DNA from: Evansella sp041820985
Lineage (GTDB): Bacteria; Bacillota; Bacilli; Bacillales; Salisediminibacteriaceae
Length of the DNA: 64,000 nt
NCBI RefSeq assembly: GCF_041820985.1
Contig: NZ_JBGUAU010000022.1
Coordinates: forward strand, 25,605-89,604
Direction of reading: 5' to 3'
Shown here: positions 17,521 through 25,619 of the stretch, piece by piece
Numbering within the stretch: position 1 is the first letter of the stretch
How the letters are laid out: each line of letters opens with the position of its first letter
The notes under the pieces: model-generated
Database searches by the model: none
What the model saw: only the letters and a program-made list of their open reading frames with translations
Told to the model about the DNA's origin: nothing
Made by a program: the position numbers and the translations under genes

Positions 17521-20148
17521 ATGGTTCGTAAAAAGCTAGCAATTTTTATGGTTTTAGTAATGATATTTTCTTTGTTTTCAACTAGTGGTCTAGCAGCGAA
17601 TACAAGTTTTTCAGATAACGAAGATGAAATGCTTCACTTAAAGTTTGACCTTGGTACAGATTCAAGCCCAGTAGCAGAGGGATATACAAAAGTATCTCAA
17701 TCAACCTTGTATTCTAGTGATAGAGGGTATGGGTTTGAAAATGTAGCTGATAGTCGAGACCAAGGAGGTCCAACAGATTTACTGAGAGACTTTGTTATTG
17801 CTAGTGGAAACACTTTTATGGTTGATTTACCAGTTGGTGAGTATGAGATTGAAATTGTTACAGGATCTCAAAATGATGTGAACCGCACAAATTATACCCT
17901 TCAAGGTGGGGACATCAAAGGTGGAGATCGAACTGGTGGAGGGGAGTTTATCACTTACGAGGATACTTTCACTGTATTTGATGGACAATTAGAAGCTAGT
18001 TTTTCTAATGAATGGGCTCGTATTAATGCCATTGAAATCGTTCAAATTTCTGGTGAAGCTCCAGAACCAACAGAACCAGAAGAATCTCCTTTCCTATTGT
18101 TTGACTTTGGTAACGGTCCAACAGCAGAAGGGTATTTACAGGTTTCAAACAATCTGATTTATAATGAAGATAGAGGTTATGGAATTAATAAATCTGTTGC
18201 AGAAAGAGATCGTGGAGCACCAGACGATATAAGAAGAGACTTTCTTATTGATGGAAATTTTGAATTTATGGTAGACCTACCTGACGGTGAGTATTTTATC
18301 CGAATTATTGCTGGTGATAATATTGCTTTTAATCGTTCTAGTTTTGTTGTGGAAGGAGAGCACCTTGGGAGCTTTACTTCTAACTCGGGGCAATTTGCTG
18401 AGGTGACACATACTACGACGGTTTCTGATGGGCAGTTAAATATTCAAATGGGTGATAATGGTCGAATTAATGGCTTAGAAATTATGCCTGTTGCACAGAT
18501 TGATAGTTTGGAAGTGTCAGAACTATCTTTTTCTCCAGAAACATATGTGGGCTTAAGTTGGGAACCACATGATTCTGCGGAAAGCTATAATGTACACCGA
18601 AAAGAAGAGGGGCAAGGGAATTTCACCCGTATAGGAAATACTTCTGAAACTAACTTTATTGATAATACAGTGGAATTAGGAAATACGTACACCTATGTAG
18701 TGACATTTCTAACGGATCTTGGAGTAGAATCTGCTTTTAGTAATGAAGTAGAAGTTTCTGTTAGCGATGACTCTGTTCCTGCTCCTTTTAGTCCTAGTGA
18801 GTTAAGCATTGATGAGTTAGTAGTGGAAGAGGAAGTAACATTCTCATGGAATGAAAACGATGATGCTTTACTTTATTACGTCTATCGTACACGCTATAAT
18901 CCAGAACATTTTCCTAACGGGGAAGTTTTCGAGAGAGTAGGCGTTACAAATGAAGCGACGTTTACAGATCAAGACATTTTCTCTCCTAATCCCTACTATT
19001 ATGTTGTAAGGGCAGTGAATGAAGGTGGGATTTCTAATGATTCAGAGGTTTTAGCAGTCCAACCGAGAGAGAAGTCAGAGACATTCTATGGGAAAGGCCC
19101 ATTTCATGCACAAGTCCTACAGACTGGTGACAAGTGGAGAGTAATTAACCGTGGAGTTGTGTATGTTGGTGACGATATGCTTGACGCGATGCAAGCGGCG
19201 GTAGACAGCTTAACTCCTGGTCGTACGAAGCAAGAGAAAGTAATAGTTCGTGGTTCTGGAACAATTCCAGCGAATCGTTCACTTGAATTACCGAGCCATA
19301 CTTCTTTTGAAATTGATGGAACAATACATGTTGAGGGTATTGACGAAGATTTTGATTATGGAAATCATAATGCAGCTGTACGTATTAGACATGCGGAGAA
19401 TGTGTCCATTCCGAAATTAAATGTAACAGGTAGCCCGAACTTCGGAATTTTCGTACGTACATCCGAAGATATTCACCTAGGTCAAATCGATCTTCGCTTG
19501 GATGCGGGTCTTGGCATTCGTATTGATAGCCGTGACAATGATAACGTTTATGGAGTTCGTAATGTTCGCATTGATGATGTGTACGTTTCTGGAACAAGTG
19601 CACATGGAGTAGAAACATACGGAGTGGATGGTATTACTATTGGCACAGTAACAGCGGTTGATACTGGATACTCTGGTGTTTTGTTGAATGATACGATTAA
19701 TGCTGAAGTAGGCATCGTCTATGGATATGGAGCTGGAACAGGAACTGGTTACGCTGCCTTCCGTATGGCGAATCGAAATGGTCATATCGATGATGACTAC
19801 ACTCACAATATTTTTGTAGGAGAAGTGGTTGCTCGTGGCGGTGGCCGAGGAATTTTCAGTGTCTCTCGTAGTGGCGGAGCTGTCATTGATCGTGTGGACT
19901 TAGCGAGAACTGGTGGTAATGCAATGCTTATCGAGAACAGCTACAACATTGCAATGAACGGTGGTGTAGTTGTAGGTCCAAGCGGAATCCGTATTGCAGC
20001 ACGTAATGATATGCCAAACACAAGAGATATTTTAATGCAAAATCTAACTCTCCGTAATTCAGAAATTGTTGAGTCACCATGCGGAGATAACATGGAGTTC
20101 CGAAACATTACGTTAGAGAATAGTACAATGAACGTTTGTGGTCAGTAA
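17521..20148 (+). CDS. Secreted multidomain beta-helix protein, copy 2
   Basis: An 875-aa paralogue of the preceding gene with the same order: signal peptide (ending near SGLAAN), two galactose-binding-like domains, two FN3 domains and a C-terminal beta-helix. The signal peptide and last 350 residues are nearly the same in both, for example RGSGTIP, HTSFEIDGTIHVEG and GTGTGYAAFRMANRNG, while the N-terminal binding domains differ more. This suggests tandem duplication followed by divergence in ligand binding. GTGGAGG lies before the ATG. A perfect terminator follows. Confidence 0.8.
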   Translation: MVRKKLAIFMVLVMIFSLFSTSGLAANTSFSDNEDEMLHLKFDLGTDSSPVAEGYTKVSQSTLYSSDRGYGFENVADSRDQGGPTDLLRDFVIASGNTFMVDLPVGEYEIEIVTGSQNDVNRTNYTLQGGDIKGGDRTGGGEFITYEDTFTVFDGQLEASFSNEWARINAIEIVQISGEAPEPTEPEESPFLLFDFGNGPTAEGYLQVSNNLIYNEDRGYGINKSVAERDRGAPDDIRRDFLIDGNFEFMVDLPDGEYFIRIIAGDNIAFNRSSFVVEGEHLGSFTSNSGQFAEVTHTTTVSDGQLNIQMGDNGRINGLEIMPVAQIDSLEVSELSFSPETYVGLSWEPHDSAESYNVHRKEEGQGNFTRIGNTSETNFIDNTVELGNTYTYVVTFLTDLGVESAFSNEVEVSVSDDSVPAPFSPSELSIDELVVEEEVTFSWNENDDALLYYVYRTRYNPEHFPNGEVFERVGVTNEATFTDQDIFSPNPYYYVVRAVNEGGISNDSEVLAVQPREKSETFYGKGPFHAQVLQTGDKWRVINRGVVYVGDDMLDAMQAAVDSLTPGRTKQEKVIVRGSGTIPANRSLELPSHTSFEIDGTIHVEGIDEDFDYGNHNAAVRIRHAENVSIPKLNVTGSPNFGIFVRTSEDIHLGQIDLRLDAGLGIRIDSRDNDNVYGVRNVRIDDVYVSGTSAHGVETYGVDGITIGTVTAVDTGYSGVLLNDTINAEVGIVYGYGAGTGTGYAAFRMANRNGHIDDDYTHNIFVGEVVARGGGRGIFSVSRSGGAVIDRVDLARTGGNAMLIENSYNIAMNGGVVVGPSGIRIAARNDMPNTRDILMQNLTLRNSEIVESPCGDNMEFRNITLENSTMNVCGQ

Positions 20149-20171
20149 GTAAAGTTAGTCTTGAATGATAA

Positions 20172-20211
20172 GAGAAGCTGGTGATCTCATGAGATCACCA
20201 GCTTCTTTTTT
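20172..20211 (+). terminator. Strong rho-independent terminator
   Basis: GAAGCTGGTGATCTCA is followed directly by its perfect complement, then TTTTTT. It ends the beta-helix pair. Confidence 0.95.
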
Positions 20212-20244
20212 GATGTAAGTGAAAATGTAAACCATCGCGGAAGA

Positions 20245-20765
20245 AAATACGTTATAAAGTAGTTTTAGTACTGTGGGTCATTATATGGAATGAACGTAAG
20301 CCCCGAGACTCCAGTGGGAAGTAGAGCAAGGGCGAGACCTCGCAGAGCTGGAGCCAGGATGGCGACATTGCGCCGTTGCCCACAGGACGTGGGCTGCTCT
20401 TAGGCCAATTGGAGGAGGCTCGCCAGCTCCCCACAGGAACGCGAGCAGGTTGGAGCGAATGGAATACAAACCAACAAAGTTATAATACTTGATAGCACGT
20501 ATTTTCAGGGATAGACCTCCTTGCAAGGGAAAATTTGCACCATGGAGATGAAAATACGTTATTAGGGTTTTAGTAACATCAACTATATATGGAATGAGCG
20601 CAGGTCCACGAACTCCGGTGGGAAGCAGAGTAGAGGCGAGACACCGCAGCGACGGAGTCGTGAGGAGGCTCGGCAACTCCCCACTGGAAAGGAGTGGACT
20701 GAAGCGAATGGAATAACTACCAACAAAGTTAGTATCACTCGATATTCTGATACACGTATTTTCAG
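20245..20765 (-). repeat. Repeat family A, two inverted copies
   Basis: Two tandem units (about 20245-20512 and 20513-20765), reverse complements of the units at 31-905. The ORFs across them (20252-20676) are repeat-encoded and rejected. Together with the left-edge copies they form inverted repeats around about 19 kb. Confidence 0.85.
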
Positions 20766-20771
20766 TGTAGC

Positions 20772-21149
20772 CTATATAAAAAACATCATAACAATACCAA
20801 TAATTGTTAAGGCGATGATATGGTAACCCACAGCAATAAAGTAGACCACCACTTGCTTTTTGCTACTAGATCCTAATCCGAAAATAAAGTCCTTCGCATA
20901 AGCAAGGGAGACGATGAACCCTACTCCTGCTCCCAATAAAGCGCCATCAAGTAACGTTTCCGCTTGTGAAAGTTGAAGTATAATGAAAAAAACAAAGGTG
21001 GTAAGAACAGTAACCAATGTTAACAATCCATAGTTTGGTTGTTCAGGTTTAATATTTAATTCCTCCACCCACCTATTTCCCAGGATGGAATAGTATATCA
21101 TCCCACTCGCCATATAAATGATAACTCCTAAAATAACTGCAAAGATCAT
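20772..21149 (-). CDS. DUF1761 integral membrane protein
   Basis: A 125-aa protein with four membrane helices (about 1-22, 43-62, 70-92, 102-125). The first helix carries the DUF1761 pattern IYYSILGNRW, with the aromatic pair and GxxW. GGGAGATTT precedes the ATG. The function of DUF1761 is unknown. The gene is monocistronic, convergent to the repeats and divergent from the riboswitch. Confidence 0.8.
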   Translation of the reverse strand: MIFAVILGVIIYMASGMIYYSILGNRWVEELNIKPEQPNYGLLTLVTVLTTFVFFIILQLSQAETLLDGALLGAGVGFIVSLAYAKDFIFGLGSSSKKQVVVYFIAVGYHIIALTIIGIVMMFFI

Positions 21150-21347
21150 AAATCTCCCTACTTTCGTATCAAATTACTATTGCATTTTTAAAAATATATC
21201 TGATTAAATAACAACAGTACAAGTATAGACTATTTATCTTACTGATAGTATTTTTTACAACAAAATTATTACTGAGTGCTTTTTAAAAAGAAAATAGAGT
21301 TATGTTATTATCTCTTAAGTAAATTTTTTAAAAAATAATGTCGATTA

Positions 21348-21376
21348 TTGACGAGGACGTTTGTATATAGTAATAT
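21348..21376 (+). promoter_or_regulatory. SigA-type promoter of the riboswitch transcript
   Basis: TTGACG (21348-21353) and TAATAT (21371-21376) are separated by 17 bp, just upstream of the c-di-AMP aptamer. Confidence 0.7.
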
Positions 21377-21387
21377 AAATCTAGTTT

Positions 21388-21579
21388 CATAGACAGCTTA
21401 ATCCTATGCAGGAGCGGGGGAACCGACTTTCAAGTGTGGCCTATGGCCATAGGGGTGAATCCTTTTTTAGGTAGGGTGATTTCTATACACCCGAATCCGA
21501 CAGCTAACCTCGTAAGCTATTATAGAACCAGCTAAGTTTATTAAAGCCATGACTGAGTTCTCTCTTTCGTGGTTTTTTT
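21388..21579 (+). promoter_or_regulatory. c-di-AMP riboswitch (ydaO/yuaA type) with terminator
   Basis: The conserved blocks of this class are all present in order: GGAGCGGGGGAACC, GGGGTGAATCC, TTTTTTAGGTAGGG, CCCGAATCCG and CAGCTAACCTCGTAAGC. The outer helix forms from AGCTTA and TAAGCT. Downstream, AAGCCATGA pairs with TCGTGGTTT before a T-run (21543-21579), a terminator. In this class ligand binding normally turns expression off. It lies in the leader of the symporter gene at 21763, so high c-di-AMP should lower its expression. Confidence 0.95.
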
Positions 21580-21762
21580 CTGTGGAAAAGTTTAACTCAG
21601 TAAAGTGATAAAGCGAGAAGGCGAAGCCCTAGTTTTCAAAGTCTTCGTGTAAAAAAGATATAATTGGTGAACTCGTTGCAATCGTAATGTTCAAAGTGAG
21701 AGAAGAACTCCTTACAACACGGACGAAATGCAGCATGACATAAAAAAAGGAGGATTACATTC

Positions 21763-23004
21763 ATGAAACGAAACAACAATCTTACAAAAAAAATTATTAT
21801 TGCACTGATTCTAGGTATTATCGCTGGTTTTCTATTGAATTTGTTCGCATCTGGTGTGTTTTCTGTTGTGGATCAGTATCTACTATATCCAGTAGGTCAG
21901 CTATTTTTAAATCTGATTAAAATGCTAGTGGTACCATTAGTGTTTATCACCATTACACTAGGTGTTGCTGCTCTAGGAGATCCAAAAAAACTTGGAAGAA
22001 TTGGGCTAAAGACAATAGGATATTTCTTAGTAACCACGACAGTAGCGATCACTATTGCTTTAGGAGTAGCCACTTTAATCCAACCCGGTGCAAATGGAAA
22101 CTTCGATACGGAAAATGCTCATTATGAGCCAAGGGAAGCACCACCAGTGGTGGATACGATCTTAAATATTATCCCAACAAACCCAATTGACTCTATGTCT
22201 AGTGGAAATATGCTACAAATCATTGCATTTGCCGTATTTTTCGGGTTAGGAATCGCTGTGCTTGGGGAGAAAACGAAGCTTGTCTATCAACTTGTGGAAC
22301 AAACAAATCATATTATGATGTACCTTGTTAACCTCGTGATGGTCTTGGCCCCATATGGTGCGTTTGCGTTAATTGCATCTGCTATTGGAAAACTAGGGTG
22401 GGAAGCCTTTGAGGTGATGGGGCTCTACTTTATCGCAGTAATGATCGCGCTCGTTATTCATACAATAGTAACGTATGGTACAGCAGTTTCATTGCTAGGA
22501 AAAATGAATCCAATCAAGTTTTTCAAAGGATTTGCACCAGCAATGTCTGTAGCCTTTAGTACATCAAGCAGTAGTGCTACACTTCCAGTCTCCATGGAAA
22601 CAGCACAGAAAAACTTGAATGTACCGAAATCAATTAGTAGTTTTGTTCAACCACTTGGTGCAACAGTTAACATGGATGGAACGGCAATTATGCAAGGGGT
22701 AGCTGTTGTCTTTATCGCGCAAGTGTTTGCAGTAGACTTAACAATGAATCAAATCTTAGTTGTTGTTTTAACCGCAGTTCTTGCAAGTATTGGTACTGCC
22801 GGAGTTCCTGGTGTAGGCTTAATAATGCTTGCTATGGTATTAACATCAGTAGGTTTACCTGTAGAAGGAATTGCCCTGATTATTGGTGTGGACCGACTTC
22901 TTGATATGACGAGAACAGCTGTTAATATCACAGGAGATGCATCCTGCGCAATTGTAGTTGCAGAATCTGAAAAGAAGCACGGCCTAGATAATATTACTGG
23001 ATAA
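21763..23004 (+). CDS. Na+(H+)/glutamate-dicarboxylate symporter (DAACS family)
   Basis: A 413-aa membrane transporter with the family's eight-helix, two-hairpin fold. The serine-rich HP1 motif (STSSSSATLPVS), the NMDGTA motif of TM7 and DRLLDMTRTAVNITGDA of TM8, with its substrate-contacting Asp, Arg and Asn, are all visible. These transporters bring in glutamate, aspartate or C4-dicarboxylates with cations. AAAGGAGGATTACATTC precedes ATG. Control by the c-di-AMP riboswitch fits a role in glutamate accumulation with K+ and osmotic homeostasis; the exact substrate is inferred. Confidence 0.9.
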   Translation: MKRNNNLTKKIIIALILGIIAGFLLNLFASGVFSVVDQYLLYPVGQLFLNLIKMLVVPLVFITITLGVAALGDPKKLGRIGLKTIGYFLVTTTVAITIALGVATLIQPGANGNFDTENAHYEPREAPPVVDTILNIIPTNPIDSMSSGNMLQIIAFAVFFGLGIAVLGEKTKLVYQLVEQTNHIMMYLVNLVMVLAPYGAFALIASAIGKLGWEAFEVMGLYFIAVMIALVIHTIVTYGTAVSLLGKMNPIKFFKGFAPAMSVAFSTSSSSATLPVSMETAQKNLNVPKSISSFVQPLGATVNMDGTAIMQGVAVVFIAQVFAVDLTMNQILVVVLTAVLASIGTAGVPGVGLIMLAMVLTSVGLPVEGIALIIGVDRLLDMTRTAVNITGDASCAIVVAESEKKHGLDNITG

Positions 23005-23010
23005 TTAACA

Positions 23011-23062
23011 AAAAGGTGTCTCATCTATCTTTTGAATAAGGTAGATGGAGACATCTTTTTTT
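23011..23062 (+). terminator. Rho-independent terminator
   Basis: AGGTGTCTCATCTA pairs with TAGATGGAGACATC and is followed by TTTTTTT. It ends the symporter gene. Confidence 0.9.
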
Positions 23063-23065
23063 ATA

Positions 23066-23155
23066 AAGGTTACCCTGAAAATACAAGTATCCTACTATCT
23101 GTAATTACTAACTCTGTTGGTTTGTGTTCCAATCGCTTCAGCCGTCTATACTCTA
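23066..23155 (+). repeat. Repeat family A fragment
   Basis: The first about 90 bp of a family-A unit (CTGAAAATACAAGTAT, then TTGTGTTCCAATCGCTTCAG), after which similarity stops. Confidence 0.6.
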
Positions 23156-23269
23156 GCAGATATTGTTCATAAAACATACACATTTTTCGTTACTATCATT
23201 AAAATTATTTAGAATAATGCTAGTATAATATAATTGGAAAATATTTCTTCGGAAAAGGTGGTGGTCTTT

Positions 23270-23761
23270 ATGAAAACTGCTATAATTTATGCAACTTCGA
23301 GAGGAACGACGGAGAAAGCGGCTAATCTATTAATGGATCAGTTACATGGAAAGGGAACTCTTATTAATTTGAAAAAAGCTAGTTCGATTAATCTCTCTGA
23401 CTACGATTCTGTAATTTTAGGGAGCTCTATTCATGCTGGTATGGTTCAAGGGAAAATGAGAAAATTTATAAAAGCCAATGAGCAGGAATTACTATCAAAA
23501 AAACTAGGGTTATTCATATGTTGTATGTTAGATGGAGAAAAAGCTCTGTCACAATTAGAATTGGCCTTTCCTGAACAAATGAGAAAGCAGGCACTTGCGA
23601 GCGGAATATTTGGTGGAGAGTTTGATTTTTCTAAAATGAACTTTTTGGAGAAATTTATTGTCAAAAGAGTAGACGGAAATGCAACGGATATGTCTACTTT
23701 GAGTGAGGAAGAGATTGAAAAGTTTGCTCGTAAGTTTAACGGTGGTATGTTTGTAGCTTAA
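23270..23761 (+). CDS. Flavodoxin-domain protein (HemG-like)
   Basis: A 163-aa flavodoxin-fold protein. The FMN phosphate loop YATSRGTTEKAA and the GSSIHAGMVQGKMRKFI segment match the flavodoxin-type protoporphyrinogen dehydrogenase/menaquinone-linked group. ATG 23270 is chosen because AAAAGGTGGTGG lies just upstream and the flavin loop starts at the expected residue; an in-frame start at 23234 would add 12 residues. Whether it acts in haem synthesis or another redox step is not shown by its neighbours. Confidence 0.75.
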   Translation: MKTAIIYATSRGTTEKAANLLMDQLHGKGTLINLKKASSINLSDYDSVILGSSIHAGMVQGKMRKFIKANEQELLSKKLGLFICCMLDGEKALSQLELAFPEQMRKQALASGIFGGEFDFSKMNFLEKFIVKRVDGNATDMSTLSEEEIEKFARKFNGGMFVA

Positions 23762-24162
23762 TAAAATGGCTTTGTTAAACGTTGAATTTGATACTCATCC
23801 TCATCCAAAAAGGCTTCACAATGGCATGTAACGGGTTTACTTCAGAGGTGCAAACTTGCCATTCGCAAGCAAAATAACATGCGATTTCACAGTAGAAATC
23901 ACATGTGATTTTTTGTTGTTATATCGGTGTTTTATCGTTAAATAGAGATGAAATCACAAAGTAATTCACACACCTCTTCAAATAGGGGGAAATGAATCTT
24001 TCTTCTTGTGAGTTGGATGTGATTTGCCATGCGAACTCTAATGAGAAAGAGAAGGATTTGGATATTTATGTTAAAATAGAAGGGAGTAATATACGGAATT
24101 TGTGAAATGACTTAATCGAACGGAGAGGTTTCGCACAATAAGGTTTTAGATGGTGAATAAAT
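23762..24162. other. Intergenic region with two hairpins
   Basis: AATGGCA and TTGCCATT form a long-loop stem near 23821-23863. A better terminator-like hairpin (CATGCGATTTC with GAAATCACATG, then TTTTTTG) lies at about 23878-23917. The remainder has no gene I can support. Confidence 0.5.
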
Positions 24163-24333
24163 TTGGAAGCTCTATTTAATTTCAGTTTAGGTGTTATTTT
24201 CTTATTAGTTGGTATATTTGCATTTATACAAAATCCTCGAAAATACTCATTTATAATAAGATTTATGATTATATTCGTAGGAATAGGATTTATTTTGAAC
24301 ACAATCCTGAAAGTTGTTGGACTAGTATCGTAA
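24163..24333 (+). CDS. Small two-helix membrane protein
   Basis: A 56-aa ORF beginning at TTG (MEALFNFSLGVIFLLVGIFA) with two hydrophobic helices (about 7-20 and 34-54) joined by a basic turn (NPRKYS). The ribosome site is weak (GGTGA). The hydrophobic patterning and short intergenic context suggest a real small membrane protein, but the start is uncertain. 24334-24490 holds a 25-codon GTG-started frame I do not trust. Confidence 0.4.
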   Translation: MEALFNFSLGVIFLLVGIFAFIQNPRKYSFIIRFMIIFVGIGFILNTILKVVGLVS

Positions 24334-24490
24334 TCATAAGGGTTTTCATTAAATTAGTTACATAACTAAGGGAGAAGCGTTAGTGGATCAAACAGGCGTT
24401 GTCGAACTGGAAAATAATACAAAAATTAAGATAAAGTTTACTGAAGAGTTATTTATTTAACGTCGATAAAAAAAGGGAGTAATAAATATT

Positions 24491-24637
24491 ATGAAAACAT
24501 TACTTTTAGGTATTTCAATAATATTATTTGGTATATCATTCATACTTGTATCAAGTGGTTCACCAGTTACAGTCGGATTTTTTATTTCAGCTATCGGTCT
24601 TATTGTTTCTTTTTGGGGATGGAAATACGGTGCTTAA
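24491..24637 (+). CDS. Small two-helix membrane protein (48 aa)
   Basis: A 48-aa protein, MKTLLLGISIILFGISFILV, then SSGSPVTVGFF and a second hydrophobic helix ending WGWKYGA. AAAAGGGAGTAATAAATATT precedes the ATG, and a good terminator follows. Family not recognised. Confidence 0.6.
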   Translation: MKTLLLGISIILFGISFILVSSGSPVTVGFFISAIGLIVSFWGWKYGA

Positions 24638-24670
24638 TATGTCACTAACGGGAATCGTTAGTTAAATTGC

Positions 24671-24697
24671 GAGTTGCAAAGTTGCAGCTCTTTTTTT
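24671..24697 (+). terminator. Rho-independent terminator
   Basis: GAGTTGCAA pairs with TTGCAGCTC, then seven Ts. A nearly identical terminator occurs at 25595-25619. Confidence 0.85.
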
Positions 24698-24822
24698 GTT
24701 TCTACAAACTGGAAAATGATGTTAAACTAATGGAGAAGGATGGATCAATAAGTAAATGTGATTTTTTATTGAACGAACGAAGCAGGTTAATACAATAAGA
24801 AAGAATAAAGGGAGAACAAATT

Positions 24823-25542
24823 ATGAATGGAATACTGAACCAACTAAAAGAAGTTGGAGTGCATAGTATAATAAGCGACAAACAAATTATCTTGGAAATT
24901 TTAGAAGATAACTTGAATCAAGCGAACCAAATCGATGGTTTTATAAATGAACTTCTAACTAAAACGGAAAACAGTATATTTAAAAAAGTGTTGCTAGAGT
25001 GTCCTATAATTCACTTAGAACGATTAAATTACACAAGGAATAAGATGAAGATTAAAGGTGAGAGAGTAATATATAAAAGGTCTTTAAGAAAGCCAATAAA
25101 TATTGGGATATCAACTTACGAATTATGGTCAATTACAGAGAAGGAATCAGTTTCATTTTTATCTGAAGTAATGAATCGGAATATGGATGATACAGAGAAA
25201 TTTTTAATAAGTATGGAAACTGAACTGCCTTCAGAAGTACAGAGAATGTTCACCGTCTATATAGTTAAAAATGAACCTGTTGGAGTGGTCTTTCCTCACC
25301 TTGAACCAGATAAGGATAAAGAAGGAAGAATTTTTTGGATAGGAACTCATCCAAAATTCCGAGGAACAGGTCTGGGCAAGAACCTACATCTAATAGGGCT
25401 ATATAGGTTGCAAAATGATTTCAAAGCAAAGTCTTATTTGGGTGCTACCCAAATTGATAATAATTCTATGAGAAAAATAATGATATCCAATGGTTGTGTT
25501 GAAAACAAAACTACAGTTATTTCATTAGAACATTCTAGTTAG
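24823..25542 (+). CDS. GNAT-family N-acetyltransferase
   Basis: A 239-aa protein whose C-terminal half (about 110-235) is a GNAT fold: the acetyl-CoA loop FRGTGLGKNLHLIGL and the late NNSMRKIMISNGC segment are typical. The N-terminal 100 residues are helical and not recognised. GGGAGAACAAATT precedes the ATG. Substrate unknown. It ends about 50 bp before a terminator that is copied from the one upstream. Confidence 0.75.
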   Translation: MNGILNQLKEVGVHSIISDKQIILEILEDNLNQANQIDGFINELLTKTENSIFKKVLLECPIIHLERLNYTRNKMKIKGERVIYKRSLRKPINIGISTYELWSITEKESVSFLSEVMNRNMDDTEKFLISMETELPSEVQRMFTVYIVKNEPVGVVFPHLEPDKDKEGRIFWIGTHPKFRGTGLGKNLHLIGLYRLQNDFKAKSYLGATQIDNNSMRKIMISNGCVENKTTVISLEHSS

Positions 25543-25594
25543 CGATATTGTGAATAGTTTGACTTAAGCTAACGGAGAGCGTTAGTAAAATTTC

Positions 25595-25619
25595 GAGTTG
25601 CAATGTTGCAGCTCTTTTT
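25595..25619 (+). terminator. Rho-independent terminator, duplicate of 24671-24697
   Basis: GAGTTGCAA/TTGCAGCTC stem with TTTTT. It ends the GNAT gene. The TnpB reading frame begins at the next base. Confidence 0.8.

Noticed and set aside
15192..19806. Minus-strand ORFs inside the beta-helix genes
   Set aside because: Shadows of the plus-strand coding sequence without ribosome sites.
14759..20148. Glycoside hydrolase family 28 pectinase
   Set aside because: The helix shape fits, but the NTD, DD and GHG catalytic motifs are missing.
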